A DNA stretch of 5,438 nucleotides from Clostridiales bacterium (GTDB lineage Bacteria; Bacillota; Clostridia; Christensenellales; Christensenellaceae). The notes beneath the pieces were generated by a model that saw only the letters and a program-made list of their open reading frames with translations, did no database searches and had not been told where the DNA came from. Positions 1-5,438 of the stretch are shown here, piece after piece (the stretch's first letter is position 1; every line of letters starts with the position of its first letter). Both the position numbers and the translations under genes were made by a program. The stretch spans positions 350 to 5,787 of the forward strand of contig JAHZHM010000324.1 of NCBI GenBank assembly GCA_019420265.1, in the 5' to 3' direction.

Positions 1-318
1 ATGCTGGATGTTGCGGCGAAGTTCCTTCCGCTGGCGGATAACATGGAATACGCGCTCAAAGCGGCAGGCGAAGAGGATTCGCCCATAAAGCAGGGCGTGG
101 AGCTGATTCAAAAACAGCTGGGCGAGATTTTTGCTTCTCTTGGCATTGAAGAGATTGCGGCCGAGGGCCAGCAGTTCGACCCGAATTTCCATAACGCCGT
201 GATGCAGGCAGAGCCGGAGGAAGGCGAGGAAAGCGGGCAGATCAAAGAAGTGCTCATGCGCGGCTATCGCGCCGGAGAGCGCATATTGCGGCATAGCATG
301 GTAAAAGTAGTAAAATAA
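1..318 (+). CDS. grpE: GrpE nucleotide exchange factor, C-terminal part (5' end outside window)
   Basis: GrpE is the cytoplasmic nucleotide exchange factor of the DnaK chaperone: it opens the DnaK nucleotide domain so that ADP leaves and substrate is released. The visible 105 residues match the family's C-terminal half. There is the end of the long helix (FLPLADNMEYAL, residues 8-19), the GVELIQKQL segment (32-40), the hallmark FDPNFHNAV (59-67), and the beta-domain ending GYRAGERILRHSMVKV (88-103). Complete GrpE proteins are about 180-220 residues, so roughly the first half lies upstream. The ATG at position 1 is almost certainly an internal methionine, because the N-terminal coiled coil is missing. 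One small oddity is His98, where the family usually has proline (LRPxMV). The stop is 30 bases before dnaK, as expected for an hrcA-grpE-dnaK-dnaJ operon. Identification is very secure. Confidence 0.95.
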   Translation: MLDVAAKFLPLADNMEYALKAAGEEDSPIKQGVELIQKQLGEIFASLGIEEIAAEGQQFDPNFHNAVMQAEPEEGEESGQIKEVLMRGYRAGERILRHSMVKVVK

Positions 319-348
319 AAATTTGAATGTTTAGGAGGATATATTATT

Positions 349-2190
349 ATGGGCAAGATTATCGGAATTGACCTTGGAACAACCAATAGCTGCATGGCGG
401 TTATGGAGGGCGGCGAGCCTGTCGTCATTCCAAACGCAGAGGGCGCGCGGACAACGGCTTCGGTCGTCGCATTTGCAAAGAACGGCGAGCGCCTTGTGGG
501 CCAGATCGCAAAGCGCCAGGCAGTTACCAACCACGAAAACACCATCGCTTCCATCAAGCGGGATATGGGAACGGATCGCAAAGTCAATATTGAGGGCAAG
601 AGCTATTCTCCCCAGGAGATTTCGGCTATGATTCTGGCAAAACTCAAGGCAGATGCCGAGAGCTATCTGGGCGAGAGCGTAACCCAGGCTGTCATCACGG
701 TTCCGGCCTACTTCTCGGATTCCCAGCGCCAGGCGACCAAAGACGCAGGTAAAATCGCAGGGCTGGAAGTGCTGCGCATCATCAACGAGCCGACGGCCGC
801 TGCGCTCTCCTATGGATTGGATAAAGAGGATTCTCAGAAAATTCTGGTTTACGACCTGGGCGGCGGCACGTTCGACGGCTCCATTCTGGAAATTGGCGAT
901 GGCGTTGTAGAAGTTTTAGCAACCAACGGCAATACCCGGCTGGGCGGCGACGATTTCGACCAGCGCATCATGGATTGGATGGTCTCCGAGTATAAGAAGG
1001 AAAACGGCATCGATCTTTCCGCAGACAACGCGGCAATGCAGCGCCTGAAAGAGGCGGCCGAGAAGGTGAAAATTGACCTTTCCGGCGTCATGCAGGCCAA
1101 TATCAACCTGCCCTTCATCACGATGGATGCGACTGGCCCCAAGCACCTGGATATGAACCTCTCCCGGGCGCAGTTCGATAAGCTGACGGAGGACCTGGTC
1201 CGCGCGACAGAAGGCCCCACTATGAATGCGCTGAGAGATGCTGGGCTTTCTACCGGCGAGATCGATAAAGTCGTGTTGGTCGGCGGCTCCACCAGAATCC
1301 CGGCAGTTCAGGATATGGTCAAGAAGCTCACGGGCAAAGAGCCCTATAAGGGCATCAACCCGGATGAGTGCGTGGCGCTGGGCGCGGCGATTCAGGGCGG
1401 CGTTCTGGGCGGCGAAGTGAAAGATGTTTTGCTGCTGGATGTCACGCCGCTTTCCCTGGGCATCGAGACGCTGGGCGGCGTCTGCACGCGTCTCATCGAG
1501 CGCAATACGACGATTCCGGCCAAGAAGAGCCAGATTTTCTCCACAGCGGCGGACGGCCAGACCAGCGTGGAAATTCACGTTCTTCAGGGCGAGAGAGAGA
1601 TGGCACAGTATAACAAAACGCTGGGCCGCTTCACGCTGACGGATATTCCGGCTGCGCCCAGAGGCGTGCCGCAGATCGAGGTTACTTTCGATATCGACGC
1701 CAACGGCATCGTGCATGTCTCTGCAAAGGATCTGGGGACGGGCAAGAGCCAGGATATCACCATCACCGCTTCCACAAACCTCTCGGATGAGGATATCGAT
1801 AAGGCTGTGAAGGAAGCAGAGCAGTTCGCGGCAGAGGATAAGAAGAAGAAAGAGGAGATCGAAGTCCGCAACACCGGCGACTCTTTGGTCTACCAGACGG
1901 AAAAGACGGTCAAAGAGCTGGGCGACAAGATCTCGGATGCGGATAAAGCTTCCATCGAGGCTAAAGTTGCAGATCTGAAAAAGGCCCTGGAGGGGACGGA
2001 TACCGAAGCCATCAAGACGGCCAGCGAAGCGCTGACGACAGTCTCCTATGAAGTGTTCGGCAAGGCGTATCAGGCGCAGAGCGAACAAGGTGCGCAGGGT
2101 GCTCCTGGCGCACAGGGCGCGGCTCCCAAGGATGACAACGTCGTCGATGCGGATTACGAAGTAGTGGACGACGACAAGAACCAGAAGTAA
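349..2190 (+). CDS. dnaK: Molecular chaperone DnaK (Hsp70)
   Basis: This is the ATP-driven Hsp70 chaperone of the cytoplasm; it binds exposed hydrophobic peptides and works with DnaJ and GrpE. It has 613 residues, the length of Gram-positive DnaK. The nucleotide domain covers about 1-358, with GIDLGTTNS (6-14), catalytic Lys70 (SIKRDMG), [13 protein letters not shown] (118-130), INEPTAAAL (145-153), phosphate loop DLGGGTFD (169-176, with Thr174 matching E. coli Thr199) and [10 protein letters not shown] (309-318). The interdomain linker VLLLD is at 360-364, the beta substrate domain at about 365-477, and the helical lid from about 478 to 580. The tail is Gly/Ala/Gln-rich ([11 protein letters not shown], 581-591) and ends in an acidic [10 protein letters not shown] segment (600-609). 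The start is set by AGGAGG at 333-338, 10 bases before ATG. One oddity: residue 177 is Gly where Val or Ile normally follows GGGTFD. No CIRCE operator or promoter is visible directly upstream, so it is probably transcribed with grpE. Confidence 0.98.
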   Translation: MGKIIGIDLGTTNSCMAVMEGGEPVVIPNAEGARTTASVVAFAKNGERLVGQIAKRQAVTNHENTIASIKRDMGTDRKVNIEGKSYSPQEISAMILAKLKADAESYLGESVTQAVITVPAYFSDSQRQATKDAGKIAGLEVLRIINEPTAAALSYGLDKEDSQKILVYDLGGGTFDGSILEIGDGVVEVLATNGNTRLGGDDFDQRIMDWMVSEYKKENGIDLSADNAAMQRLKEAAEKVKIDLSGVMQANINLPFITMDATGPKHLDMNLSRAQFDKLTEDLVRATEGPTMNALRDAGLSTGEIDKVVLVGGSTRIPAVQDMVKKLTGKEPYKGINPDECVALGAAIQGGVLGGEVKDVLLLDVTPLSLGIETLGGVCTRLIERNTTIPAKKSQIFSTAADGQTSVEIHVLQGEREMAQYNKTLGRFTLTDIPAAPRGVPQIEVTFDIDANGIVHVSAKDLGTGKSQDITITASTNLSDEDIDKAVKEAEQFAAEDKKKKEEIEVRNTGDSLVYQTEKTVKELGDKISDADKASIEAKVADLKKALEGTDTEAIKTASEALTTVSYEVFGKAYQAQSEQGAQGAPGAQGAAPKDDNVVDADYEVVDDDKNQK

Positions 2191-2204
2191 GAAAAGGGCC
2201 CAAA

Positions 2205-2245
2205 CGGAAGGGAAGGCGGGTGAAAGTTCCCGGCCTTCCTTTCTG
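2205..2245 (+). promoter_or_regulatory. Strong hairpin in the dnaK-dnaJ gap
   Basis: An inverted repeat fills most of the 76-base gap. The left arm is 2205-2220 and the right arm 2229-2245. They form 16 pairs, two of them G-U, with one bulged G at 2232 and an 8-base loop (2221-2228). The inner part pairs GGAAGGC with GCCTTCC. No U-run follows (the next bases are GGTTAAAAGAGG), so it does not look like a complete intrinsic terminator. The likely roles, by inference, are a partial attenuator, an RNA processing site, or a 3' stabiliser of dnaK mRNA that lowers dnaJ output relative to dnaK. The structure comes from reading the pairing by eye; no energy was calculated. Confidence 0.6.
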
Positions 2246-2254
2246 CGGTTAAAA

Positions 2255-2264
2255 GAGGAAAAGG
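2255..2264 (+). promoter_or_regulatory. Ribosome binding site fixing the TTG start of dnaJ
   Basis: The purine-rich stretch GAGGAAAAGG has its GAGG core (2255-2258) 8 bases before the TTG at 2267. The TTG start gives [11 protein letters not shown], the expected N-terminus of DnaJ. No in-frame ATG or GTG lies near enough to replace it without removing the J-domain start, so spacing and protein alignment agree on TTG. Confidence 0.75.
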
Positions 2265-2266
2265 AT

Positions 2267-3379
2267 TTGGCAAATAAGGATTACTACGAAACGCTGGGCG
2301 TGGAGAAGAGCGCCAGCGCAGAGGAAATCAAAAAGGCCTATCGCCAGCTCGCAAAAAAGTATCACCCGGATCTCAATAAAGACGATGAAAGCGCCGCGCA
2401 GAAGTTCAAAGAAGTGAACGAGGCGTATCAGGTGCTCTCGGATGATCAAAAGCGCGCGCAATACGATCAGTTTGGCTCGGCGGCGTTTGACGGGAGTGCG
2501 GGCGGCTACGGAAGCTATGGCGGCGGCTTTAGCGGCGGTGGTTTTGGCGGCTTTGGAGATATCTTTGAGAGTTTCTTTGGCGGCGGTGGCTCTGCGGCCA
2601 GAAGAAATGGGCCAACCCGCGGGGGCGATGTGGAGACCACGCTGCGCATCACCTTTGAAGAAGCGGCCTTTGGCGTGAAAAAAGAGGTGAATATCGGGCG
2701 CAGGGAGGCCTGCGATCATTGCCATGGAACTGGCGCTAAGCCGGGCAGCAGCGTCAAAACCTGCCCAACTTGCGGCGGAAGCGGCCAGGTGCGCCAAGAA
2801 CAGCGCAGCATGTTTGGCAGCTTTATGAATATCACAACCTGCCCGAATTGCCGCGGCCAGGGCAAGATCATCGAAGATCCCTGTGAAGTTTGCCGGGGCA
2901 GCGGACATGTGCAGCAGAATCGAAAGATCAGCATCAATATTCCGGCTGGCATCGATAACGGCCAGGTCATCACGCTTTCCGGCCAGGGCGATGCCGGAGA
3001 AAAGGGCGGCCCGGCGGGCGATCTGCTCGTCTATATTCAGGTGCGGCCGCACAAAACCTTCAAAAGAGAAGGGGTCAACCTCTATATGGAGATGCCCATC
3101 AGCTTTGGCCAGGCGGCGCTGGGCTGTGAGCTGGAAGTGCCCACGCTGGATGGAAAAGTCAAATACAGCATTCCGGCGGGCACGCAGACCGGGACGACGT
3201 TCCGCCTGCGCGGGAAGGGCATCAAATATTTGCGGCAGGATTTGCATGGCGATCTGTTCGTCAAGATGAATGTGCAGATTCCGCGCAAGCTGACCGAGCA
3301 GCAAAAACAGCTGATTATGGAGCTGGAAAATATCGATGCGCAGAGCATCCCCAAAAAGAAAAAGCTATTTAAGAAATAG
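2267..3379 (+). CDS. dnaJ: Type I J-domain co-chaperone DnaJ (Hsp40), TTG start
   Basis: DnaJ binds unfolded protein, hands it to DnaK and stimulates DnaK ATPase. At 370 residues it has the usual full length (E. coli 376). The J domain is about residues 3-68, with the essential HPD at 33-35. The Gly/Phe-rich region is at about 70-118. The zinc domain carries four CxxCxGxG repeats starting at C149 (CDHCHGTG), C166 (CPTCGGSG), C192 (CPNCRGQG) and C206 (CEVCRGSG), and all eight cysteines are present. The two C-terminal substrate-binding beta domains follow, with VPTLDGKV and IPAGTQTG visible, and the protein ends in a lysine-rich tail ([10 protein letters not shown]). The start is TTG, supported by the ribosome binding site 8 bases upstream and the canonical N-terminus. 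It lies 76 bases after dnaK across a hairpin and is the last gene of the chaperone operon, since a terminator begins 14 bases after its stop. The clostridial genes often found next, prmA and rsmE, are absent here. Confidence 0.97.
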   Translation: MANKDYYETLGVEKSASAEEIKKAYRQLAKKYHPDLNKDDESAAQKFKEVNEAYQVLSDDQKRAQYDQFGSAAFDGSAGGYGSYGGGFSGGGFGGFGDIFESFFGGGGSAARRNGPTRGGDVETTLRITFEEAAFGVKKEVNIGRREACDHCHGTGAKPGSSVKTCPTCGGSGQVRQEQRSMFGSFMNITTCPNCRGQGKIIEDPCEVCRGSGHVQQNRKISINIPAGIDNGQVITLSGQGDAGEKGGPAGDLLVYIQVRPHKTFKREGVNLYMEMPISFGQAALGCELEVPTLDGKVKYSIPAGTQTGTTFRLRGKGIKYLRQDLHGDLFVKMNVQIPRKLTEQQKQLIMELENIDAQSIPKKKKLFKK

Positions 3380-3392
3380 TATCCTGCAAAAG

Positions 3393-3427
3393 TGCGGCGG
3401 TATCCCTAGCATATCGCCGCATTTTTT
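3393..3427 (+). terminator. Intrinsic terminator after dnaJ
   Basis: An 11-base-pair stem pairs 3393-3403 (TGCGGCGGTAT) with 3411-3421 (ATATCGCCGCA). It contains one G-U pair, closes a 7-base loop (CCCTAGC), and is followed directly by six T residues (3422-3427). Four A residues before the stem (3388-3391) could extend pairing into the T-run. This is a textbook rho-independent terminator and marks the end of the grpE-dnaK-dnaJ transcript. On the opposite strand it has only a four-T run, and no convergent gene is seen. Confidence 0.9.
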
Positions 3428-3451
3428 ATGGAAATATCCCCCGCGCAATGT

Positions 3452-3479
3452 TTGAATTTTTCCAGAAAAAAGGTATAAT
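3452..3479 (+). promoter_or_regulatory. Sigma-A type promoter for the NAD synthetase-nicotinamidase gene
   Basis: A perfect -10 box TATAAT lies at 3474-3479. A -35 box TTGAAT (3452-3457, four of six consensus bases) sits 16 bases upstream. Transcription would begin near 3486, giving a leader of about 34 bases before the ATG at 3520, with room for little beyond the ribosome binding site GAGGAG (3506-3511). The extended -10 TG is absent. No clear operator dyad overlaps the promoter. Its place just after a terminator and before a gene supports the call, which rests on sequence match only. Confidence 0.75.
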
Positions 3480-3519
3480 AGGGAATAGTATAAGCGATGC
3501 GCTGTGAGGAGATGATATT

Positions 3520-4917
3520 ATGAAAATGAAGCAGAGAGAAATTCTGAATGCACTTGCGCTGGATTTTGCGCGGGATCACCAGTCCCAGGAGGAATATATC
3601 AACGCGAAAATTGAAGAGATCAAGTGCGCAACCAAAGAATATCTCATGAGCACCGGCATGAAAGGCTTTATGCTGGGGCTTTCCGGCGGCATCGATAGCT
3701 ATGTCTCGGCGGCGCTTGTGGCAGATGCCGTGCGGGATATCAGCGGCCTGGTGCATCTGCTGATTTTGCCCAATGGCGAACAAAAGGATATTCACGATGC
3801 GCTGGAATGTGCCGACGCCCTGACGCAGCGCTTTTCCAACATCACCTGCGAGACAATCAATATCCGCCCGATGTATGATGGCCTTCTGGAGAGCATAGAG
3901 CCCAGCTGCATTCGGGAGCAGGCGGATTCTTATTTCCTCGGAAACTCTCAGCCCAGGCTGCGCATGGTTTGCCAATATGCGCTGGGCAAGGGGCTGCTCG
4001 TTGTGGGGACGGATCATGCTACGGAAAATATCACCGGGTATTTTACCAAATACGGCGATGGCGGCAGCGATTATAACCCGATGGACGGCCTGATTAAGCC
4101 GGATATCTATGCCATTGCGGCGCAGTATGGCGCGCCGGAATGCGTGATGAAAAAGGCTCCGGCAGCGGGGCTGGGCATCTCGAATTCGGATGAAGATGAG
4201 CTGGGCTTCACCTATGAGCAGCTTGCGCAGTATCTGCGGGGCAATCTGGTGGAGAAGGATACGATGGCGCGCATCGTCTCGCTGTATGAAAAATCTGAGC
4301 ATAAGCGGCATTTGCCCGCTTCGCCCATGAACCTTTGGTGGAAGCAGAAGAGGGAAGATACCAGCTTTATCGTCGTGGATATGATTCACGCGTTTACGGA
4401 TGGCAGCATGGCTTGCCAGAATGCCGAGGCCGCGGTGAACAACACCGTTGCTTATCTGAATGGGCATCCCGAGCACAGAGTATTCTATGTGCGCGATTAT
4501 CACCCGAAGGATCACTGCTCGTTCCAGGAGCAGGGCGGCCCCTGGCCGCAGCACGCAGTTGCGGGCACAAAAGAGAGCCAGGTGGAAGAGGCATTCTATA
4601 CGGATCTCAAAAAAACCATCAACACGCCGCTGGAGCGCTACAATGTGTTTAACAAGGGATACAACCCGATGGAGGAAGAGTACTCCGGCTTTAATGCGCA
4701 AAACGAGCAGTATGGCGCGCTCAAATATAACCTGACGCGCAAAGTGATCGTAAGCGGCATCGCCACGGAATACTGCGTGAAAAATACCGTCATGGATCTG
4801 CTGAAAAACGGGTTTGAAGTGGCCGTCCTAACAGATGGCTTGGCCTACCTGGAGATGCAGGGGCATGAAGAGGCGCTGGCCGAGATGCGCTCAATGGGCG
4901 CTCAGATTATCGAATAA
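3520..4917 (+). CDS. nadE: Bifunctional fusion: ammonia-dependent NAD synthetase (NadE) + nicotinamidase (PncA-like)
   Basis: Residues 1-275 form an ammonia-dependent NAD synthetase (deamido-NAD + NH3 + ATP to NAD + AMP + PPi). There is a pyrophosphatase-type P-loop SGGIDS (55-60), Arg146 in the RLRM segment, VGTDHATENITG (162-173), FTKYGDGG (175-182), Lys193, and SEHKR (259-263). Length and order match E. coli NadE (275 residues), and the nitrilase-type glutaminase domain of glutamine-dependent enzymes is absent. Residues about 283-465 form an isochorismatase-fold nicotinamidase (nicotinamide to nicotinate + NH3). Its triad is Asp287 (FIVVDM), Lys379 (FNKGYNP) and Cys419 (GIATEYCVKNT); the probable metal ligands are Asp326, His328, His345 and perhaps His332 (RDYHPKDH, WPQHAVAGT). 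Both active sites look nearly complete; the exception is Ala215, where E. coli has the ATP-contacting Thr217. The linker is only about seven residues. The ATG follows GAGGAG (3506-3511) by 8 bases. It is the first gene of its own unit, is followed by a DeoR-type regulator, and is predicted cytoplasmic. Domain calls are secure; coupling of the two activities is inference. Confidence 0.93.
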   Translation: MKMKQREILNALALDFARDHQSQEEYINAKIEEIKCATKEYLMSTGMKGFMLGLSGGIDSYVSAALVADAVRDISGLVHLLILPNGEQKDIHDALECADALTQRFSNITCETINIRPMYDGLLESIEPSCIREQADSYFLGNSQPRLRMVCQYALGKGLLVVGTDHATENITGYFTKYGDGGSDYNPMDGLIKPDIYAIAAQYGAPECVMKKAPAAGLGISNSDEDELGFTYEQLAQYLRGNLVEKDTMARIVSLYEKSEHKRHLPASPMNLWWKQKREDTSFIVVDMIHAFTDGSMACQNAEAAVNNTVAYLNGHPEHRVFYVRDYHPKDHCSFQEQGGPWPQHAVAGTKESQVEEAFYTDLKKTINTPLERYNVFNKGYNPMEEEYSGFNAQNEQYGALKYNLTRKVIVSGIATEYCVKNTVMDLLKNGFEVAVLTDGLAYLEMQGHEEALAEMRSMGAQIIE

Positions 4918-4919
4918 GT

Positions 4920-4924
4920 GGAGG
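4920..4924 (+). promoter_or_regulatory. Ribosome binding site fixing the TTG start of the DeoR-family gene
   Basis: GGAGG begins 3 bases after the upstream stop codon and lies 7 bases before the TTG at 4932. No promoter fits in the 14-base gap, so the regulator is probably translated from the transcript of the upstream fusion gene. Confidence 0.75.
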
Positions 4925-4931
4925 AACTATT

Positions 4932-5438
4932 TTGGCTAGAAGCGATGAAAACGTATTCGCAGAAGAGCGCAAGCAGCTGATCGTTGAGCTGGTCAACCGG
5001 CAGGTGAAAGCCACGGTATCCAGCCTTTGCGAGGAGTTCGGCGTCTCGCCGGCGACCATCCGAAACGATCTGAGAGAGCTGGAATTTGCCGGCCTTTTAA
5101 AACGCACGCATGGCGGCGCGATTCGCAATAAAAAGACGAGCTACGAAAAGATATACGAAGAGCGGCTGGTCTACCGCAAAGAGGAAAAACATGCCATTGG
5201 CAAAGCGGCCGCGGCGATGGTGCAGGATGGCGATACCATCATTATGGATACTGGCACGACCACGCTGGAGATGGCCCGCTTTCTGACGGATGTTCAGGGC
5301 CTGACCGTCGTTACCAACGATTTGGGGATTGCGTCCTATATCAATCGCCATATCAACGCGGATCTCCTGGTGGTTGGCGGTTTTTTGCGCAAGCATTATA
5401 ACTGTTTTTGCGGGCCGCTGACCATTTCCGCCCTGGAT
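4932..5438 (+). CDS. DeoR/GlpR-family transcriptional regulator (3' end outside window)
   Basis: The reading frame starts at TTG and stays open for 169 codons to the window edge; family members are about 250 residues, so roughly the last third is missing. The N-terminal winged helix-turn-helix (about 10-65) is typical of the family: VSSLCEEFGVSPATIRNDL (29-47) holds the recognition helix, and GLLKRTHGGA (54-63) is the hallmark wing. The C-terminal sensor domain starts near residue 75, with DGDTIIMDTGTTTLEMA (99-115), VVTNDLGIA (126-134) and VVGGFLRKHYNCFCGPL (147-163). This domain has the sugar isomerase-like fold and usually senses a phosphorylated sugar or related metabolite, acting most often as a repressor. 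GGAGG 7 bases upstream supports the TTG start. The gene is only 14 bases after the NadE-nicotinamidase gene, so the two are probably co-transcribed. Its targets and ligand cannot be read from the window: it may control sugar genes downstream or its own operon. Confidence 0.9.
   Translation, partial: MARSDENVFAEERKQLIVELVNRQVKATVSSLCEEFGVSPATIRNDLRELEFAGLLKRTHGGAIRNKKTSYEKIYEERLVYRKEEKHAIGKAAAAMVQDGDTIIMDTGTTTLEMARFLTDVQGLTVVTNDLGIASYINRHINADLLVVGGFLRKHYNCFCGPLTISALD

Noticed and set aside
1..3. ATG at the first base as the true start of grpE
   Set aside because: The GrpE N-terminal coiled coil is missing and the residues after the ATG match the middle of the family, so the gene is cut by the window edge.
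319..348. CIRCE operator or separate promoter before dnaK
   Set aside because: The 30-base gap holds only AGGAGG and AT-rich spacer; no TTAGCACTC-N9-GAGTGCTAA repeat or promoter pair is present.
916..2088. 390-codon open frame on the minus strand inside dnaK
   Set aside because: It lies in the exact codon-opposite register of dnaK, where it stays open because TTA, CTA and TCA codons are rare in the sense gene. The translation resembles no family, and long antisense frames in dnaK are a familiar artefact.
2205..2245. Intrinsic terminator after dnaK
   Set aside because: The stem is strong but is followed by GGTTAAAA rather than a T-run, and dnaJ follows directly, so it is reported only as a hairpin.
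2249..3304. 351-codon open frame on the minus strand across dnaJ
   Set aside because: Same codon-opposite register as dnaJ; low-complexity Ala/Arg/Leu-rich product without recognisable motifs.
3480..3519. Riboswitch or NAD-responsive leader, or NAD-regulator operator, before the fusion gene
   Set aside because: The predicted leader is only about 34 bases, too short for a known riboswitch, and no convincing palindrome overlaps the promoter.
4327..4377. Fusion caused by a lost stop codon or sequencing frameshift between separate nadE and pncA genes
   Set aside because: The frame runs continuously through both domains with normal family sequence on each side, and no remnant start or ribosome binding site for a separate nicotinamidase is present. 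A simple error would not remove an intergenic region.
3406..4701. 431-codon open frame on the minus strand across the NadE-nicotinamidase gene
   Set aside because: Again exactly codon-opposite to a secure gene, and it would run through the terminator and promoter. No family motif is seen.

Overview
The window looks like chromosomal DNA from a moderately GC-rich member of the Firmicutes, probably Clostridia. This is inferred from the grpE-dnaK-dnaJ gene order, the short Gram-positive form of DnaK (613 residues, without the roughly 24-residue nucleotide-domain segment found in E. coli), strong AGGAGG-type ribosome binding sites, two TTG starts, and an ammonia-type NAD synthetase. The species cannot be named from what is visible. 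All recognised genes are on the + strand, the coding density is high, and no mobile element, CRISPR array, tRNA or rRNA is seen.

Left part (1-3427): the end of a heat-shock chaperone operon. It holds the C-terminal 105 residues of grpE, a complete dnaK, a strong hairpin in the dnaK-dnaJ gap, a complete type I dnaJ starting at TTG, and a clear intrinsic terminator just after dnaJ. GrpE exchanges nucleotide on DnaK, and DnaJ delivers substrate and triggers ATP hydrolysis, so the three products form one folding machine. Any hrcA gene and CIRCE operator would lie upstream of the window.

Right part (3428-5438): a separate transcription unit with its own near-consensus promoter. Its first gene encodes a 465-residue fusion of an ammonia-dependent NAD synthetase (NadE, residues 1-275) and a nicotinamidase (PncA-like, residues about 283-465), with only about seven residues between them. 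These are the last and first enzymes of nicotinamide salvage through nicotinate. One releases the ammonia that the other consumes, so the fusion could recycle or channel ammonia. This is the most interesting object in the window. A DeoR-family regulator follows 14 bases later and runs off the right edge.

The longest stretch without a gene is 3380-3519 (140 bases), which holds the terminator and the promoter. There is no gene-free stretch over 300 bases.
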